This document shows positions 1 to 10,905 of a DNA stretch of 64,000 nucleotides, one piece after another (within the stretch, counting starts at the first letter, position 1; every line of letters begins with the position of its first letter). A program made the translations under genes and the position numbers. Under the pieces are notes generated by a model. It saw only the letters and a program-made list of their open reading frames with translations, had not been told where the DNA came from and ran no database searches. The stretch comes from Seminavis robusta. Lineage: Eukaryota; Bacillariophyta; Bacillariophyceae; Naviculales; Naviculaceae. The stretch is taken from assembly GCA_903772945.1 (NCBI GenBank), contig CAICTM010000067.1, forward strand, positions 62,001-126,000. The letters run 5' to 3'.

Positions 1-1
1 C

Positions 2-709
2 AAGCGCCTGGAAGAAGCGGCCAAGGAGGCCGAACACCAGTCCAAATTGGATCGAGCCAAGGCAGAAGAAGTCAAGATTCGAGAGCTTTGCACCACCAAC
101 GATCTCAAACTGGCTCAAGCCATCAAGGCAGCATTGCAGAAGAAGATGGAATCGGTCGATGAACTCTTGGAAAGTTTGCAGGAAGAAGTCTGGGCGGACG
201 AGGAAGCCCAAGAAAGTGGGCAACCGCTGATTCCAGGCGGAGAACAAGACGACAACGGAGCTTCCACTAATGATGGCTTCTCGTTACTGGATCAGGTGCT
301 GGCTATGATCTTGGGCTCATTCCCACCACCCACTTCGTCGTCGTCGAATGCCAAGGAGAACGCTAGTCTTTTAGCCAAGCACACGCAGAAACTTCAACAG
401 GAGCACAACCAGATCGTCAAGGACTGGAAGGAACATTTCGGACGTCTGCCAACCTCGTTGCTCGTGGATCGTCCACCAGCACAAAAGCCGTCACAAACAG
501 ATCAAAAGCCGTCACCAGATCCCACTCAACAAGCAGAGCTTCGCAACTCCTACGGTATTGAGGATAATGACGCGGACGACTGGGATGATGCTGATTCCGA
601 TGACGATGATGAAGGCGAGAACAACCATTCGGGAAATGAGGAGTCACCCGCACCTCCACGAGCACCACCAAAAGTGGGACTTAGACCTGGAGGCAAGGCA
701 CGGAGATAG
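2..709 (+). CDS. C-terminal part of a coiled-coil/acidic protein (5' end outside window)
   Basis: The reading frame is open from base 2 and runs to the TAG at 707-709, so only the last ~235 residues are here and the start lies upstream. The first ~60 residues are a charged Lys/Glu-rich helix of coiled-coil type. A Ser/Pro linker, a second short helical block (around KDWKEHFGRLP) and a strongly acidic Asp/Glu stretch follow, and the protein ends in a basic Pro/Gly/Arg tail. No catalytic motif is visible and I do not recognise the family. Length and function cannot be judged from this fragment. Confidence 0.75.
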   Translation, partial: KRLEEAAKEAEHQSKLDRAKAEEVKIRELCTTNDLKLAQAIKAALQKKMESVDELLESLQEEVWADEEAQESGQPLIPGGEQDDNGASTNDGFSLLDQVLAMILGSFPPPTSSSSNAKENASLLAKHTQKLQQEHNQIVKDWKEHFGRLPTSLLVDRPPAQKPSQTDQKPSPDPTQQAELRNSYGIEDNDADDWDDADSDDDDEGENNHSGNEESPAPPRAPPKVGLRPGGKARR

Positions 710-1643
710 ACTGCCGCCTCGGGTGGCGTCCGTGGGCAATAAGATAAACTACTGTAGCGGACTCTGATGCAATGTCTCGTTTCGTTCGCTGCTCGGGTGC
801 TCGCTGTTGGAAAGGTGCTTCGGTTTCTCCAACGAACGGCAGAAAGGATGTAACCGAGATAGGAGGACGACTGGATTCTTTTTCTTTTCCTGTCATCTTA
901 AGGAGCGTTTGAAAGGAATCACCTCCGGAAGCATCTGGTCTTGACCTTGCTCTGCGCTGGAAGCAGCTGGTGCCGGGGCAGATGTGGAAACCGTTTGGCC
1001 CTACTTGCACTACTGGCTGGCTAACATCATTTGGGGTCCCTTCTTGAGGTGGAAGCAGCTGTCTGGAGAGTCGGTACTCCCCACGGTTGCCATTGCGCTC
1101 CCGGTTCAACCATCATCTAAGCATTCGCTTCCCATTTTTGCATCTTCCTCGTCTTCAAACTTATCTCAACCAAGAATTCACTTCCAGGTGCGGGGCAACG
1201 ATACATACATCTTGCATCTGCAGCGGCCATTGCGGGCTATCCAGACTTCTACAAACGTCTGGCAATCATGGCGCAGATCTTTGTGTCTCAATACTAGAAG
1301 CTACTACTAGCTACCGTAGTAGTACATGTATGTAGTGGTACCGAGAAGTTTATCAATGTTCTGAAAGCACCAAGGTCATTTACAATACCTTGTAAAATCC
1401 TCCTCCGAGTTGCTAAGCAACTAGATCGTACCAATAATGAGCATCAGGAATGGCTTACCCTGTCCTTCCTCCTACAATCTTCGTCGTGGGAGAAGACATG
1501 GACGGACCAACTAGCTGAGATAGATTCACAATTCAATGGACCTGTCCAGTAGGAGCAATGATTCAGCCACTTTTGTGTAGGCTACTAAAAAAGCATGGCC
1601 ACTTGTGTTTGTCAAGTCAAACGGCCATAGCTACATGTACAAT

Positions 1644-1685
1644 GGTCAAGGCTACAAAAGGTCAAGGCTACAAAAGGTCAAGGCT
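1644..1685. repeat. 16-bp tandem repeat, about 2.6 copies
   Basis: The unit GGTCAAGGCTACAAAA is repeated head to tail twice, with a partial third copy. No gene overlaps it. Confidence 0.8.
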
Positions 1686-1960
1686 AGTACAATATTGGAC
1701 TGCCAAGCTTCAATTTTAAGTGCATGATGGATAAAACAGGCCCCATTGTAACATTTCTTACTCCAGTGAGGTGTCGCATGGTTGAAAGTGGCAAATTACT
1801 CCTAAAGTTGATCCAAGATGATGCAGAAAATAGCAATTGATTATTTGTGCCACCCCCCGTGAATGTTTTCAGAGTTGGTCCTAACCACCTATTTGCACCT
1901 CTTTCTTCCTCCGTACGTACGTGAAATCAAGATAACGGCAAAAAGCGGCTTGCTTTCCCT

Positions 1961-2041
1961 CCATTTCCATGAAAGCTGCGGTACGGCGAACCATTGATTT
2001 CCCATTCTCAATTCGCCGTACCGTAGCTTTCATGGAAATGG
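1961..2041. repeat. Near-perfect 30-bp inverted repeat (hairpin)
   Basis: Bases 1961-1990 and 2012-2041 are reverse complements at 29 of 30 positions (one C/T difference), separated by a 21-base loop. Transcribed, this would form a very stable stem-loop. No target duplication or coding content is visible, so it may be a small foldback element or an RNA hairpin. Confidence 0.85.
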
Positions 2042-2155
2042 TTTTCGCGTAGGACCAATCAGAACGTTGGAGCCAGCCGAACTCAATCACGGGTACAAAT
2101 CCCCAACTCTAACGAAAAAGAGGAACCAATGAACACGTATGGTACAGCACCGTTC

Positions 2156-2322
2156 GATCGAAGCTACCGTACCGTACGGTCTTACTAGCTAGCTACCAAC
2201 AGACCCATCTCGACAACCAAGAAGGCTAACAGATATACACAGGTAGTAGCTTGTAGGGTACCCTCAGGTTGCTTGTCTGTTGGTAGCTAGCTAGCTAGTA
2301 CGACCGTACGGTAGCTTCGATC
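2156..2322. repeat. MITE-like foldback repeat, ~48-bp inverted arms
   Basis: The arm 2156-2204 is nearly the reverse complement of 2275-2322. The arms differ by small indels within the GTACCGTAC/CTAGCTAG part and are separated by about 70 bases of unrelated sequence. There is no ORF inside and no obvious target duplication outside. The shape fits a non-autonomous foldback/MITE element; the family is unknown. Confidence 0.75.
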
Positions 2323-3303
2323 CTGTTATCTCTGAGTGACGATTCGATTCGATTCGATTGAAACATTCGATTCGATTCGCATTATTTGGGCTCTGTTTCT
2401 TTCTCGTACCGTGTATGTGTGTCACATGGATAGGAATGAAATCTTGACGTACGCCTAAATAAATCGACGAAAATAAATGTGTTTCGCGAATGCACGGAGG
2501 ACACACATGGAGTTTGGATAGGACCTCGCCTCAGTCTGCAGCAAGCTCTCACAGCTGGCCGGAATAGCAGTGGCCGGTGGATGCTTGGCAGTTTGAAGGA
2601 CGTGAAACCAAGGGACACATTGGTAGTTGCGGTAAAAACAATTTTCTAATTTCCCTACTCTAAAACCCCCTTACAATTTTCTATACAAAAATAAATGTGA
2701 AGTAAACATTAACTTTAACCCTACACTTACCTCAACTACCCCTTTAAACTGCCTTCCCCGGAAACAGCACGATTGATTAGACCACTACGGTAGCTATTTT
2801 AAAATAGCTAGTTTGGTGGCAACACTCACTGGACAAGGAGGAATCCGTGCGAACTCCTGTAGAAAATAAGAGCATCTACAGTACTATTCAATCGCATCAA
2901 ACTCTTAAATCTCACCGTTTTGACCATTCCGAACCCTTATGTCTGTGCGTACCAGTATGTACGCTGTCTCGCTGGACTTCTTTTTCTCCAGTGAAATTAA
3001 AAAGAACAGGGCTTTGCTGAAAAGGAAAAAGATTTCACTCCGAAGGCCAACACCACCCTTTCTTGGGCCATTATCATACTACATGTAGTGCGGACGGACG
3101 GTGCCACAAGAAGATCTCTTCCTTCCCGTCTTTTACATCAAAGGCAACGCAACGCACATAACTTTCAAATTACCAGCGAAAGAAGCAACATAGGTACAGT
3201 ATCTCCTTTCAACGATAGTAGTCGGTGGTACGGTAGCAATTGATAGCCACCAGAAGGCAAGCGTTCTTCTCGTTCCACATTGCATTGAATTCGAAGGAAG
3301 ACC

Positions 3304-6300
3304 ATGGGCATCCCTGTCTATGACGTGAAGAAGGGTAAGCATGATGGCTTGTACCTCGAAGCCATAGATCTCTTGTTTGAGACTTCTAAAGATGCCTGGC
3401 AGGTAGAAAATGATGACCTTTGGGTTGGCTCGTTAGAGATGGATGAGCTAGTTGGTAAAGTCCAGGGTATGCTTGAACCAAAAGGACGGGACCAGCATGG
3501 AATGGACTGTCACCCTTCATCTCACAGCGCTACCGAGACACAAAAATTGGACCGATCTGCTCTCAAGAAACTGGATGAATGCTTCAAGGCTTGTAAAAAA
3601 AAGGTCGCCCAAGAAGTACGAAGGGAAGAGTTTCGTTGCGCTGAAGAGTTTATCCTCAATGAACAGGATGCAGGTAGAGAACGCCGCTCAGTGGCCAGGA
3701 CGCTCGAAGCTTCTGAAGAGAAGCGCCTTGCGGCGGAAGTGGCTCAGCTCCGTGGCGTGCGCCTCAAGACACAACGGGCAAGTCTTGACGAGAATCTCCG
3801 CTGGAAGATATCCCATGCTGAGACTTCGTATGTCAGCCGAAAGATGGTGTTCGCCAAGGCTTCACAAGTTGCCGGAGCGGAACTGCGTCTTCAGTTTGCC
3901 AGAGTTCGAACCTTTCTCGAAGACTTGCACAAAACGCGGCAGCAGGTGTTGCACCGAGAGCACCGGCGCTCTCTCAACTTCCAGACCCTAATGCATGCAC
4001 TCAGGGGAACGGATCCTCGAGTTGTATCTTTGGATACACAGATCTCGGTTCGGCTCTTTCGTCAGAAGAAGGCTGACCTGAACGAAGCTCACATGGCTCG
4101 TACTCTCGAAGAAGCTGTCTTTCTGGAGTCAATGATGAATGATCTTGACAAGATCCAGCGGTGCAAAGAGGATGCAGCTCTTGACATGGTACGTTCCTTG
4201 TTGTGACCCTGTGGTCGTTCTGCAACCCAGTCGCTGACGATATTTTCTTTGTTGCAACCCATCCAGTTCGACCTTCATGTGAAGAACCTCAAGATGGAAA
4301 GAGACGACAACGCGAGACGACAGCAAGAGTTGGAGTTGTTGGCAGCCTCCGGGACGCTGGAGATGGCAAAGCTTGTGTCTCAGGACACGGCCGATGATGG
4401 TCTCGACAGGGAAAACGACGCCCAAATTGAGCAGAGGGTGGACGCTATAGAGCGTAAGAAAGACTTTGAATCCTCGACTGAGCAATCGATGCCTACAGCA
4501 AAGCTCTACGACACCATCCTGTGGAGCGTAGCGACAGATGATCTTGGACTCACTACAACTGGTTCGAGCTTGTACTCGTCTGACTATGGAAGCAATGTCA
4601 TGGATGAGGATGACTGTGAGGAACATAACAAGGAAGTCGATGTGGTCGAGGACGAGGACGCCGATGGAGACGATCACAAAGGGGAACCTGGACAGCATGA
4701 AAAGCAACTTACCCCCATTGGAGCCATGCACACCCGTAGGCTTGCACGAGAGCTTCGTGAGCAAGAAAAGGCGATGGTCAAGAAACATGAGAAAGAGATC
4801 AGGTAAGTGAAGGAATTCATGTGTCGCGTACATTACAACAACACCATGATACCGCTCACGTGTCGCTCTTTTCTGCATCTATATGGCAGGGCGGAGAGGC
4901 GTCAGTATCAAAAGGAAGGCCGTGCCCTGAAGGCAAAGCACCAGGCCAAACTTGATGAAATCATAGAGTCAAGTACAGCTGAGAGGGAGGAACTTCGAGA
5001 GGCGTCCGATCTTCGCATGCAAGCGCTTTTGCAGCGCCAGGAGGAGTCTATCGAGTTGATGAAGAGGAAGGATGTGGCGTTGATGAAGGAAGCTTTGGCC
5101 GCAGAGGACCAACGTGTCGGAGCAGCTGAGGAAAGAAGTTTCCGAAAGGCTCAAGAGTTGATTTCAGCTCAAGGTAGGTCGAAAGAACTCCTGTTCAGGC
5201 ACGTCAGTCGTCTGTTTATGCCCTCATTCCCTGTCCCCTCTCTACTAGTGTTTCACGAAGTCAGAAATGCTCTCTCGTCTATCATTGCCATGTCAGAGAT
5301 GACCCATTCTCTCAAGTCAGACGAGTCCATTACGCCGAAGGAGCTAGTTGGATCCGTCGATGACATGCTAGAACAGATTGGTGATGTGGTCAACTATTCT
5401 CTCAAGATGCTCAACGAAACCCTGGACATAACCAAGCTGAACTCTGGCGCGTTTGTACCCAAGATTCAACCATTTGATCTGAAGGATGTCGTTGCTCGGG
5501 CAACAAGAATGCAGCAACCGAAGGCATCTCGCATTAGCTTGTCCTTCCGGCCTTTGCCAAAGCCTTGCATTGCAGTCAGCGATCCGAACATTGTGGAACG
5601 TATCGTCGCGACCTTGCTCTCCAATGCGGTCAAATTTACCAACGCTGGCGGCGTGGAACCCTTCATCATTCCGCTGGAAAGACTCGAAAGTGAGATGTCA
5701 GAGTCCACGTGGCCCTCGTCAGACGCAGCAGAAAACAAGTCTATTTTCAGCACAGAGTCCACATCATCCATCGATGAGAGCGAGGAGGGCGCCGATAGAG
5801 AATACGATGCTGACAGCAAGATAAGCGCTGAAAGCATGGAGAGTGATGGCAGTGACGGGAGCGACGAAAGTGATCGCGTCCAGCTTCGCCCGAGCACCAC
5901 CAAGACGAAATTCGTAGCCGTCGGGGTTGCTGACACTGGCCCCGGGCTCAGCAAGGAAACGTTGGCAGCTGCCAAGGAGGCATTATCCTCGTCCACGTCG
6001 ATAGCGACGAGTCATGGTGCACAAAACACAGGGTTCGGTCTCTACCATGCTCACCTCCAAACCAAAGCCTTGAACACTCAGCTTCACCTCACAAGTCTTG
6101 AAGACTGTCTCGAACTGATGAATGGACCCATGCAGGACGCTGCTGACAACAAGAAGGCAGGCCCAGGTACTGTAATCTACTTTAAGCTTCCGGTGTACCA
6201 AGGCTCCGAGGGAACGCCGACAACAGTGGAGTCCCTGAAGATGAGCCAGGAAGCTACCAGAGTCGCCCTGAAATTGCAGCACAAATCTGAGTATGTTTTT

Positions 6301-6987
6301 CGACCGCTCCCGCCTCCAAACCTGGGGCGCTTCAAAGTTCTGGTCGCCGACGACGTGATTATGCTCCGAAGGGGCGTGGTTCACACTATCGGCAAGGTTT
6401 GGGGAAATAACTTCCCCAATTGTGAGGTGTCGGTTAAGACGGCTTGCACGGCCGAAGATATGATGCGTGCTGCTCAAGCTGAGCCTTTCGACTTGATCAT
6501 TAGCGATCATCGCTTCAACCATCATGTGGCAAATAGTGTCAAAAGTGTGCGAGAGGGGAAGAGGCCATGTGTTCGCTTCAACTGTGAGGAGGCGTCCCAT
6601 GATTCCACAATGAGTAATGTTGAACACTTCTTTGAAAAGGAAAGATTCACCAAGGAAGACAAAGACGGGGATCTCCTCGGTCTAACTGCACTCACGAGGC
6701 TTGCACGGTGGTCCATTCTGCCGTATCCTCCACCAGTTCTCATGCTACTGTCTGCAGACGATATAAAGCTTGATCCAAGCCTTGGGATAGTCATTGCAAA
6801 GAAGCCGCTTCGGCACACCGATTTCATTTCCAGTTTGGAGCGAAGTGCGCCTGATCTTTTGCTCGCGGGCACTTGTAATCCTGCCGAAACACCACAAGGT
6901 GATGCCCTCGTGAACAGTCGCGGCAGCCAACTGTTTCTCGACGCACAAGGACTCACCAGAGACTCGAGTTCGCCTCAGGCGGCATAG
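3304..6987 (+). CDS. Hybrid sensor histidine kinase with C-terminal receiver domain (4 exons)
   Basis: Proposed exons are 3304-4188, 4267-4802, 4890-5173 and 5249-6987 (1147 residues); all three introns are GT-AG and join in frame. Residues ~1-560 are mostly charged coiled coil with an acidic insert. The kinase part starts at the H-box FHEVRN (phospho-acceptor His ~571). It continues with an N-box LLSNAVKFT (~689), a D-box VADTGPGLS (~795) and a G-box GFGLYHAH (~830). An acidic low-complexity insert splits the ATP-binding domain between the N- and D-boxes. The receiver domain (~928-1100) shows the acidic pair VLVADD, phospho-acceptor Asp in IISDHRF (~986) and conserved Lys in IAKKPL. No membrane segment is visible, so it is probably cytosolic; the coiled coil may serve dimerisation or sensing. 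The signal sensed is unknown. Confidence 0.9.
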
Positions 6988-7210
6988 ACGGTCTTGTTCG
7001 GCGCGGTGTGGTCAACCCGTGCTCTCATTTACATAGTCTTCATTTTCGGTATCCGTAAATTGCAAGCTTCTGGGAGGGCTGTATGTGAGGTACCACTCCA
7101 TGGCCTGGACCACGTATCCTTGTCTTGCGGGCATTGAATGCCCGATCACCACCCAAACTTGCACCCAGTCGCCACCTGCGTGAAGCTTGAATATCCCTAC
7201 TTTTGCCTAG

Positions 7211-9160
7211 CTAGTTAGTATAAAACCAACTCAACATTCGTTCATTGAAGTCCGCCTTGTAGTGTCTTCCATCTCCCGTTCGCGCTTTGTGTGCGCCATA
7301 GTAGGTAGCATCAAAAACGTCGAGCACTTGGACGTTGAGTTTTTTCATGAGTGCCTTTTGCAACTCATCCAAATGACGTGCCCTTGAATTGCTCATGTAA
7401 TAGACACGTCTAATGTAGATCCAATCTTGCCCATTCTCTTCATTGGCGACTGCGTGTATGTGCATCGCCGTCATTGACTTCCAATATAGCGCCACCCGGG
7501 GGTATGTTTCTCGAATAGACAAAATGAGCTGCTCACATGCCACCAAATGACTGGAAAAGTCCTGTCCTCCCGCTCCTTCATCGTCCGCCAAGATATCCCA
7601 TACACCACTGCCAATGACCAAGGCAATATGGAGTTGTTCTTTGATTTCATTCGTCGTGGGGATAATTTCTGGCAATCCCTGAATGGTCCGTAAATGATTA
7701 AAGCTAAACATGATTTGGCCTCGGCCATCACGAGGGAACAATTCTCCTTTTCGCATGGTACCCTTTAGTCGGGATCGTTCCACCAAGGCTTGCTGTACCT
7801 TTTTCAAGGCAATGTCATTGGCATCTAGTAAATCTTCATGGGTTCTCACGAAAAAGGGTCTCGTCATGGTTTCCGTTTGCAATGCCGCTTCAATCTGTTT
7901 TCCTCGAAACACGTTAGATTGAAAGGCCCTACATTTAAAAGGGGGATCATCGGGAGCAGGGTCACCACAGGCAAATTGTCCAAACATGGAATCGCCCATC
8001 ATCACGACTTGATGGTACTGCCCCAAATTGATGCGCCGATCCTGATTGGGAAATTGGAATCGTTGAATGTGTTTGGGTGCTGGAATCCCGTCGAGTTTGT
8101 ACACTTGATTAATGGCGCCCGATGTATGCCAGTATTGTTTGAGGGGTGGCGCCAACCGTCCCATTCCACACGATTGCTCCAGCACCACGGTGAGGGTTCC
8201 AGTGGATCGTTCGGCCAAATCTTGTAGATTTTGTTGCTCCGGTGCCGTGGGAGAACTGACAAAATGAAAGGAATAGTTGCCATTGTTCCAATCATGAATG
8301 TAAGCAATGGCAGTGGGTTCTGTATGTCCTTCTGCCGTGTAAGTAATGTAATATTCGTCTCCCCCCACGGCTTTGGGTCTGCGTTTGGAATCCAACGTTT
8401 CCAAGGTCCATAGCGATTCCGTCAGAGTAATCAAATCGCTGCGATATACTCGAATCAGAGATGTCACGGGACACGGTGTCATGTGCTCCCCAAATGCGGC
8501 CTGCCAACCGGCATCTTGTTCCTTGTTTTCTGGAAATGCCATCATGACACGGTTTTTTGTCATTCGGTCGGGTGATCCATCCAGTGGAAAGACATAGGTT
8601 TGTTGTTGTTCTCCCAAGGCAGGATTGGGATGAAAGTTTACTTGCATATTGTTGTTGTCATTATTGTTGGTTGTTGTCACCTCCTGAGGTCTGATATCTT
8701 GCTGCTGCTGCTGTTGGATGGGTTGATCAACCGTATTCTCACTGCTGACTGTGTTGGCAGGGTCCTCTTTGGGGGTATCTTCTTCGGGATTGGACTTTCG
8801 TAGATTGGATTGTTGAGGTTCATTTTGCACTTCGGCTGGAGGAGGAGGCTCGGGTATAACTGGTTCCTCTGGTGGCTTTGGTTGGTTGTTATTAGTTTCT
8901 TCTGGTAGGATGGGCGTCACTGGACTGACAGTGGGTGGGTTGGTCTTGACTGGTTCTTCCGTTTTGACTTGCACTGTAGCTTCTTCTTGCTGCTGCTGCT
9001 GTCGTTGTTCTTGTGGCTGTCCACCCCATGGATGTGCCAAATAGATACAAACACCAATGCCGAGTATTCTCATCCATCGCCGCATCCGTACGAACGATGC
9101 CGCAGGGGTAGTCGAGGGAGGTGACGACAACGCATTCGAAATGGTGGCTGTCTTGGTCAT
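7211..9160 (-). CDS. Type II membrane protein with SGNH/PC-esterase-like domain
   Basis: Single-exon ORF of 649 residues, ATG at 9160 and TAG at 7211-7213. A short basic tail is followed by one hydrophobic segment at ~28-45 (ILGIGVCIYLAHPW), consistent with a Golgi/ER signal anchor. A long low-complexity stalk rich in Pro, Gln, Glu and Asn covers ~50-190. The rest is a globular luminal domain. Two motifs suggest an SGNH-type acyl-esterase related to PMR5/TBL/Cas1p proteins: GDS within VVMMGDSMFGQ, the likely nucleophile Ser, and DGRHY near the C-terminus as a DxxH-like Asp/His pair. Such enzymes usually modify cell-surface polysaccharides. Substrate unknown; family call moderately sure. Head-to-head with the cupin-DUF952 gene. 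Confidence 0.7.
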   Translation of the reverse strand: MTKTATISNALSSPPSTTPAASFVRMRRWMRILGIGVCIYLAHPWGGQPQEQRQQQQQEEATVQVKTEEPVKTNPPTVSPVTPILPEETNNNQPKPPEEPVIPEPPPPAEVQNEPQQSNLRKSNPEEDTPKEDPANTVSSENTVDQPIQQQQQQDIRPQEVTTTNNNDNNNMQVNFHPNPALGEQQQTYVFPLDGSPDRMTKNRVMMAFPENKEQDAGWQAAFGEHMTPCPVTSLIRVYRSDLITLTESLWTLETLDSKRRPKAVGGDEYYITYTAEGHTEPTAIAYIHDWNNGNYSFHFVSSPTAPEQQNLQDLAERSTGTLTVVLEQSCGMGRLAPPLKQYWHTSGAINQVYKLDGIPAPKHIQRFQFPNQDRRINLGQYHQVVMMGDSMFGQFACGDPAPDDPPFKCRAFQSNVFRGKQIEAALQTETMTRPFFVRTHEDLLDANDIALKKVQQALVERSRLKGTMRKGELFPRDGRGQIMFSFNHLRTIQGLPEIIPTTNEIKEQLHIALVIGSGVWDILADDEGAGGQDFSSHLVACEQLILSIRETYPRVALYWKSMTAMHIHAVANEENGQDWIYIRRVYYMSNSRARHLDELQKALMKKLNVQVLDVFDATYYGAHKARTGDGRHYKADFNERMLSWFYTN

Positions 9161-9593
9161 GATGGCTCAAGAAAGGATAAAGTCTCTACACAGCTGGCTA
9201 CTCCTAGAGTACCATAGAAGAAGGTTTGGAGTTCAATAGAAGAGGACGGCACCCCAGATTGCTCTTTGTGGAGATGTCGCCAAAATCGTGAGAAGAAGGA
9301 CACCCTGCGAAGCTGTTTGGATACATGTGCCACTGAGCGTGGAAGAATACGTTTTTCTCCACACTGTGGAAATGACATGTTGTTGTACAGTCCTCGCCTT
9401 GTTCATCCATGCGAGCAAAACGGTGAGATCTTCGGGTAATGTAATGACGTTCGTCTCACCGATTTCCCTCATGATGAGTCAATCAGCAATAATGCTCTTC
9501 CATCCATCATAATAATATCCAACTCTCTGTCCACACAAGTTCAGTTCCTTTGGACTTACTCAGTCTACTTGAAGGACAACAACGACCAACACG
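9161..9593. promoter_or_regulatory. Shared upstream region of a divergent gene pair
   Basis: 433 bases separate the ATG of the esterase-like gene (minus) from the ATG of the cupin-DUF952 gene (plus), so both promoters must lie here. No TATA box or clear regulatory repeat is evident by eye. Confidence 0.5.
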
Positions 9594-10448
9594 ATGCCCA
9601 AACTAATTGGAAAAGCTACTACAGTCGTCGAGCACGATGGTCTGACCATTAGCGAATTAGCCGGTGGCGTGGCCACCAAGGAAGATGTCATCTCCATTGC
9701 CAAAGTCACCGTGACAAAACCAACATCGGAACCGTGGTTGACACTGCTCACTGACGAACGCATGTGCGTGATCAAGGGCAAGGTGGAATTTCATTATTAC
9801 GACGACGACGACAACCAGCAATTGCAAGTGTTGACGGCCACCGCGGGAGACACGGTCTTGGTATCCAAAGGAGAACGCTTTCGACCCGTCTTTCCAGATG
9901 GGGATACCGAGTACATTCCCGTCTGTACTCCAGCCTTTACACCCGACCGGTGTATCCGAGAAGACAGTGAAGAGACCAAAAATGTGGCCGAACGTCTCCA
10001 GAAATTGCACAAGAAGAAAAAAGCAGTAGTGGAACCCTCGGAAAAGCTTTATCACATGTGTCAAAAATCGGCATGGGAAGAAGCCGTGGCGGCCGGCAAG
10101 GCGTATTATCCACCCACCTTTGAAGAAGATGGATTTTTTACTCATGCCACCGCCGTACCAGTGCGTCTGATTGGTACCGCCAATCACTTTTACACGTCGG
10201 TACCCGGAGACTGGATTTGTATTGAACTTTCCTACAGCACCTTGAAAGACAAGGCCGGGATCATTACCCAATTTGAAGAGGCCAAGCCAGTCGGCTCCAC
10301 CAAAGTGTCGGAGGAGTTTGAGAATTGGATTTGTCCGCACATTTTTGGTGGTATACCAAGTCATATTGAAGGTGTGGTCACCAACACGTTTCCCATGAAA
10401 CGAGACGACAAAGGCAACTATCTTTGCATTGAGGGGTTGACAGACTAG
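9594..10448 (+). CDS. Cupin-DUF952 fusion protein
   Basis: Intact single-exon ORF of 284 residues. Residues ~1-125 look like a small cupin barrel: a Gly-rich turn around the VIKGKVEFHYYDDDDNQ strand pair, then ATAGDTVLVSKGERF, the usual second cupin motif. Residues ~150-275 match the DUF952 pattern: LYHMCQKSAWEEA at the start, DGFFTHAT in the middle, and a PHIFGGIP turn near the end. Neither half has a firmly known reaction; cupins of this shape often bind a small ligand or sugar. No targeting signal is visible, so a cytosolic place is likely. A decayed fragment of the DUF952 half lies ~300 bp downstream. Confidence 0.8.
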   Translation: MPKLIGKATTVVEHDGLTISELAGGVATKEDVISIAKVTVTKPTSEPWLTLLTDERMCVIKGKVEFHYYDDDDNQQLQVLTATAGDTVLVSKGERFRPVFPDGDTEYIPVCTPAFTPDRCIREDSEETKNVAERLQKLHKKKKAVVEPSEKLYHMCQKSAWEEAVAAGKAYYPPTFEEDGFFTHATAVPVRLIGTANHFYTSVPGDWICIELSYSTLKDKAGIITQFEEAKPVGSTKVSEEFENWICPHIFGGIPSHIEGVVTNTFPMKRDDKGNYLCIEGLTD

Positions 10449-10751
10449 CAAACTAGCTAGCTACATAGCTTTCAGCAATCAGCAGTGCATCCATCAAAGC
10501 TTGATTGGATGGACGGGCCAAACATCGGCACGATGACAGCAATAAACTAAAAAAGGCAGAACTTTTCGTGGGATTTGTGACAAAGTGAGACCATCAATGT
10601 CAGGATAGCTTGCTAACTCGCTGTAAAAGTCGCAAACTGTGAGTCCACAGTGATGATCATGTGATACGGATATAAAGGATCGTGAAGAGTAGTAAACTGA
10701 CTGCGAAGTGCAACAGGTGCAGTTGTGTGGACATCACTTTCGAACAATTTT

Positions 10752-10905
10752 CACTCATGCCACAGCCGTACCAGTGCGTCTGATCGGCATGACCAATCAC
10801 TTTTAGACTTCAGTACCAGGAGACTAAATTTGAATTGAACTCTCCTACAGCGCCTTGAAAGACAAGGCTGGGATCATTGCCCAATTTGAAGAGGCCAAAC
10901 CAGTA
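10752..10905 (+). pseudogene. Decayed duplicate fragment of the DUF952 domain
   Basis: About 150 bases closely match 10140-10292 of the gene just upstream (for example CCAGTGCGTCTGAT and GAAGAGGCCAA are shared). Read in the parental frame it has a TAG where the parent has TAC, and a TAA where the parent has TGG. Similarity stops sharply on both sides. It is a small tandem duplication that has lost coding ability. Confidence 0.85.

Larger units (their letters stand above)
710..3303. other. Gene-free intergenic stretch with repeats
   Basis: No convincing gene in 2.6 kb; the short ORFs overlap in conflicting frames and show no domain. The stretch holds a 16-bp tandem repeat, two foldback repeats listed separately, a (GATTC)n run near 2340-2378, and several CTAGCTAG/GTACGGTAC tracts. 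The last few hundred bases must contain the promoter of the histidine kinase gene; no core promoter motif is clear. Confidence 0.6.

Noticed and set aside
984-1310. 108-codon plus-strand ORF
   Set aside because: Overlaps a 142-codon ORF on the other strand, no domain, no start context; treated as chance.
9657-10451. 264-codon antisense ORF across the cupin-DUF952 gene
   Set aside because: Mirror of a strongly coding sense strand with recognisable domains; shadow ORF.
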